Notes under the pieces: model-generated | What the model was told of the DNA's origin: nothing | What the model saw: the letters and a program-made list of their open reading frames with translations, nothing else | The model's database searches: none | Origin: Gonatopus flavifemur | Taxonomy: Eukaryota > Arthropoda > Insecta > Hymenoptera > Dryinidae | Reading direction: 5' to 3' | Length of the DNA stretch: 64,000 nt | Assembly (NCBI GenBank): GCA_018340375.1 | Contig: JAFFJZ010000017.1 | Coordinates: 6,438,001-6,502,000 of the forward strand | In this document: positions 11,775-24,144 of the stretch, one piece after another | Position numbering within the stretch: the first letter of the stretch is position 1 | Layout of the letters: each line of letters opens with the position of its first letter | Program-made: the position numbers and the translations under genes

Positions 11775-12022
11775 CACTGTAAAAAATATACTTCCTAAAC
11801 TGCCAAAGAAGTTTGGCAGTTTTTTACACAACTTTTTTTTGTAAATTACCAAACAAAAGTTTGTAAACATTCAAAAAATTTTGTGATTTCACGAAGATTT
11901 TTGAGAATTCACAAACTTTTGTTCGGCAACTTACAAAAAAGGTTCGGAAATTATTTTCCCAAACCAAGTTTGTAAATTTCCAAGCATTTTTGTTTGGAAT
12001 TCAACAAATTTTTTTTACAGTG
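11775..12022. mobile_element. MITE, CACTGTAAAAAA ends
   Basis: A 248-bp element with inverted ends CACTGTAAAAAA and TTTTTTACAGTG, TA on both sides, and an interior rich in ACAAACTTTTGT-type inverted words. Confidence 0.85.
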
Positions 12023-12024
12023 TA

Positions 12025-12795
12025 ACTTACAAAGCTCTAGACTTCTTCAGTGGGTTACTTTTGCCTCAGTCTTGTCTCGGACTTAATACGCCTTGGGTGT
12101 GTGAGTTGACCCACACTGGATGAACGAACACATTTTATGATATGTTTTATCATTCATTATTTGAAACATATGACAAAATATGAAAACAATGAGAATGAAT
12201 CAATCAAGAGGTTTCACATAGACCGTATGATTGTATTGAAAAAATGGAGAAGTAACGGATGTGGAAGAAAAATATTGATCGAGATACACAAAAATGTGGA
12301 AGAATGACCTTTTCGTTTTGAATCAAATTATTTTATTTAAATTTTACCTCTTCATAATTTTTCGTGGAAGACACTGTTTGCGGAGAAAAATAGTAGTGAT
12401 TCACGTGAGGATGATTGTAGGAACAAGTGTTGGATATTGTGAATTTCTTATTCTCTCTTCCAGCTTTCTCAAGATTTCTGCCTCAGAAACAGAAGAAGCT
12501 GGATGAAAATTTGAGAGAATAGAAACCATAATGAACTATAACCAGGCTTCTGTAGAATGTCACCAATCAACAATCATAAAAAAAAATTAAGTACCTCATA
12601 AGTTAAGAGTTGTAGCAATTGAGTTTTTATCTGTCACATGTTCCATTGATTCCTTGAAAATTTTAGATCACATTGAAAGAGGAAAAACTTTCTGCATTGT
12701 TTGACGCAGTTTCAGAATCTTCAAGACAGTTTACAAAACTCTATACACCTACTGAGATGAGCTCTCTGTTTGCAATCAATTCCAATCCTAATATA
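12025..12795. other. Spacer, no supported gene
   Basis: AT-rich sequence. A 70-codon plus-strand frame at 12294-12506 has no recognisable feature. No repeat stands out. Confidence 0.5.
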
Positions 12796-13019
12796 AAAAC
12801 TTCAAAAAAGTAAAAAAATAACGCCACGTACATGAAAATGCGGTCAATCCTAAAAAAAAAAATCTAAAAAAACATTCAAAAGAGAGTTCTCCTACAATAC
12901 TAACTTCGATAAAATACAACAGGATGTGCTTAAAAAAAACAAAAAAAAACAGATGTGAAATCAATATGAGCTGCCAAGTACATTCGGCTATTCAAATGGT
13001 ATGTAAACAATTTCTTGTA

Positions 13020-14305
13020 GTGGGTATGGGAATAAATTTCCACCCTTTTGCAAGCAAAGTTGATTTTTATTCAAACAATAGATTATTACATAATGTTATT
13101 CAAAGTATGCACCATTGGAAGCGACCACTTTCGCCCGTCTTTCAGGCAGCATACGGATTCCTCGGAGAAAAAAAGCAGGTTCTTTTGACTCGATCCATTC
13201 ATTGAGCCATTTATCGACACTTTCGTAAGGAGTAAACCGCTCTCTAGTAAGGGCTGATTGCATAGATCGAAATGAATGATAATCCGAAGGCGCAATGTCT
13301 GGAGAATACGGCGGGTGGGGCAAGATTTCCCAATTCACTCCTTCCAAATATTTTTTAACAGGTTCAGCAACATGTGGCCTAGCATTATCATGCAGCAAGA
13401 TAAGTTTATCATGTCTACCGTCCCATTCCGGTCGTTTTTCTTTTAGAGCTCGATTCAAACGTATTAGCTGTAGTCCGTAACGATCGCCAGTGATTGTTTC
13501 TGACAGTTTAAGGAGTTCATAATAAATGACACCTTTCTGATCCCACCAGATGCACAACATAATCTTTGAAGCGTGGATATTTGTTTTCGGTGTCGATGGA
13601 CCTGGTACACCTGGCAGCCCCAAACTTTTTCGACGCTTAGGATTATCGTAATAGATCCATTTTTCATTGCCGGTGACAATACGATGCAGAAAACTCTTTC
13701 TTTTCTGCCGTTTAAGAAGCATCTCGGACGTTACCAAACGTCTCTCGATATCTCTCTCCTTTAGTTGATGCGGCACCCAATTACCTGCCTTTTGGACCAT
13801 TCCCATCTTGTGCAAGCGTTTACCGACGGTCGACCTGTCAACACCCAACTCTTCAGACAACTCATCTAGGGTTCGACATGCATCTCCATTCAATAATTGT
13901 TCCAGTTCTACATCTGCGGATTTTTTTCGGTGCCCCTCCGCGTTCTTTATCACGCACGTCACAATCGGCACTTTGGAATCGTCGAAACCACTCTTTACAA
14001 GTTGTATTAGACGGAACGTGATCACCGTAAATATTGCACAGTACACGATACGTTTCAGCGGCACTTTTCTTCCAAATAAAATAATGAAGTATAACTTCCC
14101 GCAAATGCTGTTTTGTCGGGACAAACGTTGTCATTTTTGACACCAGATAAAAAATGATGTTTACGCTTGTAACAAATGTCAACTAGCGCAATCGACACCT
14201 TACATATACACTTTCAAATCACAAGTATAGCATTTGAGTGAACTCAAAAATAGTATCAGCAGCAACACTTTTTCCAAGAGGGCGGAAACTTATTCCCACA
14301 CCCAA
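13020..14305 (-). mobile_element. mariner-2, full length (1286 bp)
   Basis: Inverted ends close to TGGGTGTGGGAATAAGTTTC, TA duplications at 13018-13019 and 14306-14307, and the canonical mariner length. It sits in an interspersed repeat whose uninterrupted sister copy is at 3.96-4.29 kb, which fixes the boundaries. Confidence 0.95.
13096..14134 (-). pseudogene. mariner transposase with a frameshift and a first-Asp substitution
   Basis: The N-terminal part starts at ATG 14134 (MTTFVPTKQHLR...) and carries the first HTH. A one-base slip in the run of A near 13920 moves the rest into the frame that ends at 13096. That part contains a second HTH (ELGVDRSTVGKRLHKMG), WVPHQL, the catalytic segments and a C-terminus in GAYFE. 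The first catalytic Asp is Asn (VTGNEKW instead of TGDEKW). The second (LLHDNARPH) and third (SPDIAPSDY) are kept with 34 residues between them. Both lesions predict an inactive product. Confidence 0.93.
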
Positions 14306-14410
14306 TATATTGTAACTTCAGTTTGTTTAAATTGTATTCAAAGTGATTTATGATTGTATTGAATTAAAAATATATAGTAGAGCGAAACAAGAATTAGGTT
14401 CAACCATTTG

Positions 14411-14556
14411 ACATACTAGAAACAACTCTGACCTATTTGAAACTCAACGTGTTGATCGTTTCTGATATGTTTTGAAATTTCTCACATACTAGAAACAGCG
14501 CTGAGTTATTCCAAACCAAACGTGTTAGTCGTTTCAAATAGACTTTGAAATCCACG
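14411..14556. repeat. Two-copy tandem repeat, ~73 bp
   Basis: Two diverged copies in direct order start with ACATACTAGAAACA and contain AACGTGTT(G/A)(A/G)TCGTTTC. Confidence 0.7.
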
Positions 14557-14674
14557 TCAATGCGGAACACTTGGCGCGGCTGAAGAAGATTTTACTATCC
14601 AAGTTCTTGATCACATACTGTCAACAGAATCGTTTGAATACACTTGAAGCTCGAAACTCACGTAATCGGAAAAT

Positions 14675-15357
14675 GATTCACCATTTGGTGGGAAAATAGT
14701 TATTTTAGGTGGTGATTTCAGGCAAACACTTCCAATTAAAATACATGGAACTCGAACGGGAAGTGTTAATCTTTCTATTAAATTCAGCTTTTTATGGAAG
14801 CATTCCAAACAATATCACTTGACATGCGAGTGATGCCAGAAGAAACAGAATTTGCTGAATTCCTCTTAGACGTAGGGAATGGTAATATAAATGATCTCGA
14901 AGATAATGTGCACGTCCCCCAAGATTGCATTGTTGTAGGGGGAAATTTGAATATTGTTGAAATTATTTACGTTAACCTCATTGCCAATAAAGAGTTTGAA
15001 AAGGCAGCAAAATGTGCGATTTTATTAGCACGTAATAGTGATGTAGAAGAAATAAATCAAAAAGTTGTGGAATTATTAGATAGTACAAGTGAGCGAATTT
15101 ACACAAGCGTTGATGGTGTGGATAACTGTCATGTCAATGGACGTATTCAAGAAGCTCTTTTACCGGAATATTTGAATAGTTTGTCACCAACTTGTCTTCC
15201 TCCTCATAAATTGTGCCTAAAAATTCATAGTGTTGTGATGTTGATAAGAAACTTGAGTATCAACGGAGGCCTGTGCAATGAAACGAGATTGTTGATTCTA
15301 GACTTGAGTCATAATTTATTGGAATGCGAAATTTTGACTGGTGACAAAGCATGGTGG
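14675..15357 (+). pseudogene. PIF1-type helicase C-terminal fragment (Helitron remnant)
   Basis: The first frame holds a SPFGGKIVILGGDFRQTLPI segment, a PIF1 helicase motif II/III signature (GDFRQTLP). After a frameshift near 14800, the second frame (ATG at 14794 is only formal) continues with a TISLDMRV segment, a PEYLNSLSPTCLPPHKL stretch, and LRNLSINGGLCNETRL-like residues, matching the last helicase motifs (N-x-x-x-GLCNGTRL). It ends soon after ILTGDKA. The RepHel N-terminus, the Walker A motif and Helitron ends are not visible. PIF1 helicases with this wording are typical of Helitrons, so this is most likely a decayed, truncated Helitron; a host PIF1 gene is unlikely given the damage. 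Confidence 0.88.
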
Positions 15358-17224
15358 TAATGTTCTTACTGGCCCTCATGTAAAATGTCATTATTGTGAC
15401 TCTTTACCGATACCATCAATTCAACTGCCCCCTAAATGGTAGCTTTGGATTCATCAGTACTGGCAACTCTGGCAAGGGTACTCAGCCAGTAGCGGACCGT
15501 CTTTTCGTTCCCACATGAGCCAAAGCGCTCCATCATTGCACTAATCAGTCAATTTTTACTATTACTTTTTCCAGTGTGTGCTTCACAGCTTTGAATCAGG
15601 ACTTCTTCCATATACCAACTAATTCATCATTGATCGTACATGAAATCAATGTATGATTCGATGAATTGAATCACGCTCGTCCATTCGAAAGCATTTCCCT
15701 ATATCGTCGGTACTATGACAGAACCTCCCCATGCAGAAATTTACCATTGGCGCTAGCATGGCGCAATGTAGATAAAGTATGGCCGAGGCTTGGCAACCAA
15801 GCATGGCGCAACACTGAAATGATAACATCATTTTATGATTTATCAATGTGTTTTTCCAATGTAGCCCCATCATTGGTGCAGAAGTGGCAATGAAATAGAC
15901 CATCATTCGCAAACTATAGAAAAATTTGTTTATCAATGTTGCGCCGATGATAAAACTTTCAAAAATAATCAACCCCAAAATATGTAAAAAGTATGCGCAT
16001 TTCACAATTTCCAATATATGTTATTTGGGATCTTATTATGTGTTCCTTATTTATCTGTAAACAACTCGGTGTTTTTTGTCGTCAAAGTTTGTCATGAGAA
16101 GTATACACAGTATGGATCAGCAGTAGGAGCCCTCTGGTGTAACCTGTAACAAAGAACGATTAACTGTTCTTCCAGAGAATTATTTGAGTCTTATATATTC
16201 CTCGTACACATCTCTCACTACTCGCGAGAAACACTTGATCAGTAACTTGTAGTTAGCAATTCAGCCATCAAATGTTGAAATTAAGGAGCATGCCAATATT
16301 GAGCCATGTTATTACCAATGATCGGCGCTACATTGAAAACTCATTTTTACCCAGACTAGATCAATCGTTGTGGCAATATTCGACCACGTTTCAAATGATC
16401 CTAATTTTCAATAGAATCTATCGTTCAGTCAATGTTGGGCCAAGGATGAGCCTAGCAAGCGCCAAGCCTGGCGGAATTGTGGATCAATGGTAGGCTGACA
16501 ACCGAAATTCGTTGAACACCGATATCGGCGCAACATTTTATTTGTTGTTAATCAACATTGAATATTCATAGATTGCCAAGCCTCGCCTGTCAACATTGCG
16601 CCAAGCTATATTCTATTGTCAGCATTGGTGAAACCTAAAAATTTTTATATAGGTCGTATCTTGATTTTTGACGGTGTGGTGGTTCCATCGGAAAAATGGT
16701 CTATACACACATGGACAAGACTTTTATAAACAAAGAGGCCTTCGATTATTGCTGAGTGAACATAATTGATCACATATAACTTGATTATATGTGTATTTAG
16801 TGTGTACTGATGATATTTCCGAAGGAACCTCGATCCTGTTGAAAATCGAGATACGAGGTTTTGACATAATACCGACGATATGTATCCCTGTGGCTTTCTT
16901 CGAATCCAGTAATCAATAAATTATGTAAAAGATGGAAACAAGGTCAAACTCAATTTGTTAATTGCATATTAAATGTTTCAACTCGTGGATCATTCAGAAC
17001 CTTAAGCATCTAGCATTAATTATTGCGAAGAAAGAAAAATCACACCAATTCATCTCTTTCCTTCAAGTGTTTGACACTTGACCGTCAATTCCTGAAATGG
17101 TTCTTCACATTCAGAGAACACAGGCTGTTCGCAAAAACATGCAATATTATCTTGTTCTCAGATCCTTTTTTGTCATTCCAAGAAGATGTGTATTTGGGGA
17201 GAGGAACTTCTTTTTACATCACTC
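15358..17224. repeat. Repeat-rich spacer with a decayed inverted-repeat element (~15.70-16.89 kb)
   Basis: ATATCGTCGGTACTATGACA near 15700 is answered by its near complement (TGACATAATACCGACGATAT) near 16885. Inside, words such as CAACATTGCGCCAAGC and their complements occur several times in both orientations. No coding region is supported. Confidence 0.5.
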
Positions 17225-17512
17225 CCCAAGCAGCACCAGAATATACTATGAACGTTCTTCGAATATCCGAAATATGTTCTATGCATATTCCAATGAGACC
17301 GTTTCATAGGTGCTATGCATATTCATCGAACGTATGTAATCGAATATACGACGGTACGTCAATCGAACGTCGATTGAATGAATATCGTATATTTCGAATG
17401 TACTCTGTACGTTCTAAGTATATTTAAAACAGTCTCATTCGAATATTCTATGGACATTCATTATATATTCTTCGTATCTCATCCGTACATTCTACGAACG
17501 TTTCTGTTCTGA
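17225..17512. mobile_element. MITE family A, copy 2 (3' end missing)
   Basis: Begins CCCAAGCAGCACC and follows the family sequence through ACGAACGTTTCTGTT, then stops about 30 bp before the expected terminus. Confidence 0.85.
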
Positions 17513-17924
17513 ACTGAAAAAGTGTTTTTTCCCTTGAAGGAAGTTTTCGCGAATCAAACAAATATCGGATTTCATTGAGTCAATCCAATATTTTATCGAT
17601 TCGAAATTTGTTCTCTTTCAGTGCAGTTCACAAACTTATGAAAAGAGATGCAAATGCAAGCGCGCGCCCTAATGCTGGTCTCCTAAAGACTCCAATGCAG
17701 TATGAGAAGTTTTTAGAATGAGAAGTTCATGACACAACCTCAATGAGATATAAGAAGTTTGAAAAGCGTTTGAGGTTGAGGTTGGCCTCCAGACACTTCA
17801 GTTACATTGAAGTATATCAAATATTTTAAATCAAAACTAATCATTGAACAAAACGATTCCTCTAGAGGCAAAAGCACAGCAGATATGTCGCAGATCTTGA
17901 CGCCATACTGGACTCATCAGTTTC

Positions 17925-18215
17925 TCGGAGTAGAATCACAGGTGGATAGAGACAAAGCAGAAAAGAAGCAAACGAATGATAAATTTGTACGCCAGTAGCT
18001 ATTTAGCTAGACGATAACTGTCACTATCAAATCTATCAATACCATTTGGTGGCCTCTAAGTCGAGTGAAGCAAAGACAAGAGTGCAGTGAATATATCACA
18101 GATCTATCTGATAATATTATTAGATTCTTTGAATAGCATCACAGGTGGATGAGGATGAAACAAAATGAAGCAAGCATACCATAGATTTTTATGTTAGCTA
18201 CCAATACTATCAATT
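17925..18215. repeat. Diverged copies of the ~180-200-bp unit of the 0-1.8 kb foldback
   Basis: ATCACAGGTGGAT recurs at about 17934 and 18138, with AGAAGCA/AAGCAAGCATACCATAG context like the units of the left-end foldback. Confidence 0.6.
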
Positions 18216-18314
18216 TCATTTATATTCAAGAATCCGGTAACAGCCTTTGTCAAACAAACCTACTGAATCTTGTACAATGTTCTAGTTGAAGTCAATGCAA
18301 TAGAATGTAGTTCA

Positions 18315-18315
<1 letters not shown>

Positions 18316-18345
<30 letters not shown>
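18316..18345. repeat. (GTT)n microsatellite
   Basis: Nine to ten uninterrupted GTT triplets. Confidence 0.95.
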
Positions 18346-18407
18346 AATGTAGTTGACTGATATCTGATTCTTAATCAGCTTTGGTTAAATTCAATGAACT
18401 GTCCCAT

Positions 18408-18927
18408 CCCTGGTTAAACAATCCGATTGGATCCGATAAAAAAAAATTTTATCGGAATGAATTGAGTTTCTGCATCGGAAATTTCCCATTGATACCAATA
18501 AAATAATTTTTAACTGGATTTAATCGGCATTTTCCCTGGTGAAAAAATCCGATTCCTCAAATGCAGTCAGAAATCTCCCATAAGAAACCCATTCATCATT
18601 CAATTTCACAAATTTTCTCATTAGTTCCAATAGATTGAAATTGTGGAAACTTCCGATAAAAACCGTTTGCCTGATGGGATGGAGAAAATTTCAATCATCC
18701 AATCAGATATCTCTTATACAGACCAATAGATTATGTGAAGTCTGATTAATTCCCATAAAATGCAGATTTTTTAATTGGTGAATCCCCAATTGAAACCTAT
18801 AGAAAAGAGATTCCGATAAACTCTTATTGATTTTGAATCGGGGATTGAACTGTTCCGATTGATCCTATGCAGTCCGATTAATTTTGAATCGGTTTCTATC
18901 GGATCTTATCGGATTTTTTAACCAGGG
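18408..18927. mobile_element. Palindromic MITE, CCCTGGTTAAA ends, short copy
   Basis: Ends CCCTGGTTAAACAATCCGAT and ATCGGATTTTTTAACCAGGG, flanked by AT on both sides. Arms contain TTATCGGA and AAAATCCGAT words. It is a 520-bp relative of the 2.9-kb copy at 34.9-37.8 kb. Confidence 0.85.
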
Positions 18928-19189
18928 ATTAGATAATACTCTTCATCAAAACTACAAAGATAATAAAATTATATATATTAATCGTACCTTTTCTCACCAG
19001 ACATCTCTTTATGGTTTTCTCTCTGAAGAAAGATGAAAAAGATTTGGAACGGTTATTTTGGAATAAGCAACATCTCTAGTCGCTTTAGTTGAGCTTGAGT
19101 ATAGTCATTGTTGATCAGGGTATGCAGGGAGGACAATGTTTCATTCATTCACTTCTCTCGGAGCCGGCTCAATATCATCTGCTTCATCA

Positions 19190-19680
19190 TTTGCTCACGA
19201 TTCTAGTTGGGAAATAGTATAGATCAGTCGACTGTCCATCAAGAGTACGGTATATCCACTATAATTTTACCTGTGAAGAAATATCAAATAAACTTGAATA
19301 ATTCTCAAGCAAGCTCGGTATAATCTTTTCTATTAATTGTCTACGATCCTAATTGGAGAAATTGACAGTAGCTGACTGTCCGTCAGGAGTTATGATATAT
19401 CCGTTATGTTTTGGCCTATAGAAAGATTGCAAATCAATTTGAATCATTCCCCTCGAGCATACTCCGTATGATCCATTTGATCATCTGCCAACGACTCCAG
19501 TAGGAGTATAGGACGGTAGCAGATTGTCCGTGAAGGTTATGATATATCCGATATGCTTTCGCCTCGGAATTCATAAATTTGAATTATTTTCCTTGACTAA
19601 ACCTTGTATGATTTTCTATTATTTGTCTCTGGTTTCGGTTAGAGGAACCAATAGTAGCAAACCGCAGTTATAACTTCGTG
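19190..19680. repeat. Tandem repeat, ~147-bp unit, about 3.5 copies
   Basis: Units recur at about 19198, 19348, 19495 and 19634. Each has a GATCCTAATTGGAG-like start, GACTGTCCGTCA, then TATGATATATCCG. The copies are diverged. Confidence 0.8.
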
Positions 19681-20242
19681 TTTCACTTGATGCATATTCG
19701 GAGAAAGGAAGATAATATGCAAACATTCATTCGTATGCCCATCGTCATGTATTCCATTTACAGTCCACCCAAAACGTTATTTTCCTGAATGAGTGTTTAT
19801 TTTTCCCCAGGGATAATTAGACAGGCCAAGAGTGAGCGATTGGACGGATAAAACAGGTAGTGCCCTATTTTTTGATGCGTGTATGTTCACTGATTTATAA
19901 CTTGATCTCTATTCCGAGTGGAAGAATTTTCCAAATTTTATGTAAGTTATGTATACTCATAAGTATATCAATTATATATGGTTTTGAAAAATTTTCCACT
20001 CGATGGAAAACCTCGGTGTGTAGTGCAATGACGTATTTCTAAAGTATTATAAAAGATCATCCCCCATTCCAAAATTTCATTCGCAGCTTGAACTTGCGCA
20101 TTATCAAAACCTTGAGAATATAAATTTTTGCCCAGATGCTAATTTTTGTTGGAAACTGTAGAAATGCGTAGAACCGTTCGTATCCGTATAATATTTTTAC
20201 GTACGCGTAGAGAAAAGTTACTCAAACAATTTTTATACTTTA

Positions 20243-20745
20243 CAGTGAAGTAGAGACAAAATCACATTCTGGGATTATGTATTACATTTTGCAATTGAAA
20301 TGACTATATTTTCCATTACAATCATGTGCCAAAATTCTGTTATTTTTTCATAGAAAGTACCCAAGGAGCAAAAGAATTTCAAAGTATATACGAAATAGAA
20401 ACGTTCGTAGAATGTACGAATAAGATACGAAGAACATATAATGAACGTCCATAGAATGTCCGAATGAGACTGTAATGAATATACTTAGAACGTACATAGT
20501 ACATTCCAAATGTACGATATTCATTCAATCGACGTTCGATTGACGTCCTATCGTATATTCGATTACATACGTTCGATGAATATGCTTAGCACTCATAAAA
20601 CGGTCTCATTGGAATGTGCATAGAACATATTTCGAATATTCGAAGAACGTTCATAGGATATTCTGATGCTGCTTGGGTATAGTAATTTCAATGACAAAAT
20701 ATAATACATAACCCCAAAATGTGGTTCTGTCCTTACTTCACTGTG
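20243..20745. repeat. Inverted-repeat element interrupted by MITE family A copy 3
   Basis: TACAGTGAAGTAGAGACAAA ... GCAATTGAAATGACTAT on the left is mirrored by ATAGTAATTTCAATGACAAA ... TTACTTCACTGTG on the right. The 318-bp MITE at 20360-20677 lies between the arms. Confidence 0.75.
20360..20677. mobile_element. MITE family A, copy 3
   Basis: 318 bp, TA-flanked (20358-20359, 20678-20679), same ends and interior words as copy 1. Confidence 0.9.
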
Positions 20746-20922
20746 AAGTGTAGTCATTTTTGAGATAACTTTTTCCTGTGTGTATGGCTTGATATAATCC
20801 CCAACAGAACCAAGATCTCTAAACGTTCGTAGAACGTTCACGTACATTCGGTTAATGCTTAAAATGTCCGTACGTTCATCAAACGTTTGTTCAATCTTCA
20901 TTGACCGTTTGGCAGCCACCTT

Positions 20923-21031
20923 CCCACACAGCACCACAGTCCCAGAAGAATTCATGAAGAATTCTTATTGAACTGATTGTGTTCTTTATGAATTCTTTAA
21001 GAATTCTTCTGGGACTGTGGTGCTGTGTGGG
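20923..21031. mobile_element. GAATTC palindrome, CCCACACAGCACCACAG ends
   Basis: A 109-bp near-perfect hairpin flanked by TT on both sides. Ends CCCACACAGCACCACAGTCC and its complement. A half copy (right arm only) lies at 25101-25135 and a 1.65-kb relative at 45.06-46.71 kb. Confidence 0.88.
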
Positions 21032-21392
21032 TTGTTCTCTTGCGGATATTTATACAATGTTTTAAAAATCCTTCGGTTGTATGTTGTGTATATTGAAAGA
21101 TATATAGTCGTTTGTCATATTCAATGAAAACGATAGTACCCGGTTTTAGATTACGTACACTTATCAGTCTCTATTCTCCTTCAACCAGACCTTCCAACGA
21201 AAAAAGATTGCCCTGGTGGAAGGGAAGCGTGTCATAAAGAATAACGGAAGCGTAAGAATATTCCAGATGACTTTTCTAATACTTTTCACATGCCCCAATT
21301 ACGCTTTCGTGTGTGAAACCCGGTTTCTATGAAATTGGTGTTTCTTCCCATACGTTTCGCACACTTCAAATATACGTTCGAACTACTCTTAA

Positions 21393-21609
21393 CCCTAGAA
21401 CGGGCATGTGGGGTCTTTTAGGACCCCAGGACATTTTTTCTACTCCAGCATCTGCGCCTCTCTTTATCTCTGTAGTTTGTCACCCAAATATTTTCAAATT
21501 ATACATCCTGACGACCAAAAACCGCCCATAGTGAGTTGAAATCCGTTTAGTTTTAAATGAGTTACAGCCATTTGAAATTTCCTGTGTTTTTCGCGTGCCC
21601 GTTCTAGGG
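21393..21609. mobile_element. piggyBac-type MITE, 217 bp, TTAA duplication
   Basis: Ends CCCTAGAACGGGCATG and CGTGCCCGTTCTAGGG, flanked by TTAA at 21389-21392 and 21610-21613. The intact host copy near 44636 reads ATTCTTAATGTTCC at the same point, a single TTAA. Both traits fit the piggyBac superfamily. Confidence 0.93.
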
Positions 21610-22783
21610 TTAATGTCCCACTTGACGCTCGGTATACGCTTAAATCCACGATCCAAATACCTCCCAACCAGGGCTGCGGAGTCGAAGCTTTCACATAGCC
21701 GACTCCGACTCCGACTTCAGACATCTTAAAATTTCCGACTCCGACTCCGGCTCTAGTGTTTTTTCTCATGAATGAAAATTCCAAAAGAACCAAACTTGGA
21801 CATAAGATAGACATTATTCGTTATCGAGGTTTCTCGACCTCTGTTTCAATACTTTATTTATATATATATATTGTTGAAGTTTGATTTGTTAAATATGTCG
21901 AAACTAAAATGCAAACAGAATATAATAGAATATAACAGAATTCCAAGTCGTAACTAATTTTAATGTTCTATTTCAAAATTTTATGCATGAATTATTTCTC
22001 CCATCAAGATTGTTCAACAGATATAAATATTCAAAATGTTAGAAAAAACTTCGTCAACAACTTTCGACAAAGGATTCTCTCTAAAACTTTCATTCATGAA
22101 CCGTTGATCTGATGCAGTACATAAATTTGTATGTTTTTATATGCAGCAGCTCATTGAACAATTAGAATCAACAGGGTGGATGAAAAAGCACGTTTCTTGA
22201 TTATTTCAAAATATAATGAACACAAGAATAAATAAATCAAAAATATTTTGTTTCTGAATGTTTTCATTCTTCACTGTAAAAAATAAATGTGGAATATTTC
22301 ACCAAAAATCTTCCACCATGAATAGGGAACTTGACATCCTGATTTGGTAGAGTTTTCCCTTACTTTTCGGAGGATTCAACACCCAAAAACCGGAATAGCC
22401 CCTCAAAATGGAAGAAAAATCCCCTATTTTTGATGGAAAAACAATTCTCCCACGACCAAGGGTGGAATCCGCCATTAAAGTGAGGAAAAACTCCCCATAT
22501 TTTTTCTAGTCTTTGTAAATCTGTCACATCTCTGATAACATCAATGAATCAATACAATCTGCGAATGATTCTCAAACAACTTCAAAACGATTTCCGTTCT
22601 GGTGATGAGAATAAGTGCAATATAGATCTATTAAGCAAATAAGCATGGAGTGATAGCAAGATTCGTTGGAAATGAGCAGTGTGGAGCCTTTTGAATAATT
22701 AGGTAATAATTACGGACTTATTTTTCATTTGAAACTTTCGTATTTATTGCAAACTTGGAATACTGATAAAATGAGAGAGAAAT

Positions 22784-22906
22784 CCCATACAGCAAATCAG
22801 TTCAGAATGAGTGCGGAGAGAATTCAATTGGGGTCGGATGAATTCAATATGAATTCAATATGAATTCTTAAGAATTCTTTTTCAACTCCTATGCCGTATA
22901 TATGGG
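22784..22906. mobile_element. GAATTC palindrome, CCCATACAGC ends
   Basis: A 123-bp hairpin flanked by AT on both sides, CCCATACAGC at the left and GCCGTATATATGGG at the right, with GAATTCAATATGAATTC in the centre. Confidence 0.75.
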
Positions 22907-23633
22907 ATTTCAGTGCTGCGACAACCTTAGCTCTTCCTGCAGAAACGGAATCATTCACAACGATTGATAGTGCAAATCTCTGATCAAAAATATGATTCGA
23001 ACTTATTTAGAACCATTTGAGTCTGAAACGGTTAATTCGAAATTTGTACATTTCTCATTGGAAAAATTTCATTTTGATAAGAATCAATTCTTTGAATGAT
23101 CTCAGTTTTACGGGGACGTTACATTCCCACTTAGAAATTTCCTATGACTCCCTTTCTCCATTCTCATACCTTTATAGTTCCATTGATATAAAGAATTATA
23201 GCACCTTCTTACCGAACAGATTATGAAAACAAACACATCAATTCCTACTCTCATTTTTTTATTCATCTTATTTATGTCAACAGAGAATTCTATGCATTTG
23301 ATTTCGAAACATTACACTTTGAACTTCGAATCAACGTGTGAAAATACCTTGTCCATAAATTAACATATGGATTCCTCATTTGTGTTGGAGAAAAATTGAA
23401 AAAATTTTTTGCATGCAAATTTCATCTCTCAACTGATGCACCTGAGATTCACCTGAAAAGATTGAATATGTGTATTTGAAAAAATGAGCCAAAGAAATGA
23501 AAACGTATTCCAAACAGCACACGAAGTTCTCTGAATGTTTCAAGAACATAGCCTAGGTTCTGCGAGTCTGAACCCCCAAAAGCACATATTTGCAATGTTC
23601 AGAGCATTTTCACTTTTAATGCACACTGAGAGA

Positions 23634-23877
23634 AAAAATTTCCGGGAACAATGAAATATTTAGCTGAATAGTCGCCATAAAATACTTAAATATTGATTTG
23701 AATAAACTTTCATTGATTCGTTTAAATATTCATTCAATCAAACAAATATTTAATATGCTATGAAATATTTCATCAATTGGAATTGAGTCAATGAAAGTTT
23801 ATTCAAATCAATTAAGTATTTTATGGCGACTATTCAATTGAATGTTTTATTGTTCCCGGAAATTTTTTCTCTCAGTG
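23634..23877. mobile_element. MITE family B (CACTGAGAGAAAAAATTTCC), copy 1
   Basis: A 244-bp palindrome with ends CACTGAGAGAAAAAATTTCC and its complement, then GGAACAATGAAATATTTAG and GCGACTATTCA words. Other copies are at 39394-39655 and 55656-55906. Confidence 0.9.
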
Positions 23878-24144
23878 CAGCTAAACATGTTCTGAAAACG
23901 TTCTTTTCATATACTACAGGACGTTCTCGTAATGTTTTTCTAACGTACTTTCATGAAAACTAACGTATTTTTAAGGAGTCGGAAGAGGAGTTGGAGTCTA
24001 TGAAATGACATTCGATTCCGACTCCCCTTTCGACTCTATCCATCATTCCACGACTCCTCGACTCCGACTCCCAACTCCGACTCCACAGTTCTGCTCCCAA
24101 CTACGTTTCTGAAATCCCCTAATACTCGCTTCCCTTTCACCAGG

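Larger units (their letters stand above)
21669..24093. mobile_element. hAT-type non-autonomous element, 2.4 kb, 8-bp duplication
   Basis: Ends CAGGGCTGCGGAGTCG and (reversed) CAGAACTGTGGAGTCG, with reiterated GACTCC/GGAGTC words near both ends. The flanking 8-bp duplication CTCCCAAC lies at 21661-21668 and 24094-24101. No transposase frame remains inside. It hosts further small palindromes. Confidence 0.9.
21211..24144. mobile_element. ~0.3-kb MITE (CCCTGGTG ends) split by two younger insertions
   Basis: The terminal words CCCTGGTGGAAGGGAAGCGT and CGCTTCCCTTTCACCAGG enclose sequence that aligns piece by piece with the intact copy at 44446-44739 (AAGCCCGGTTTC, CACTTCAAATATAC, GACGCTCGGTATACG). 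Two insertions, at 21393-21609 and 21669-24093, account for the extra length. Confidence 0.88.

Noticed and set aside
14794..15360. Free-standing 188-codon host protein
   Set aside because: The upstream frame carries the preceding PIF1 motif and the ATG lies in the middle of the conserved helicase block, so it is a frameshifted Helitron fragment.
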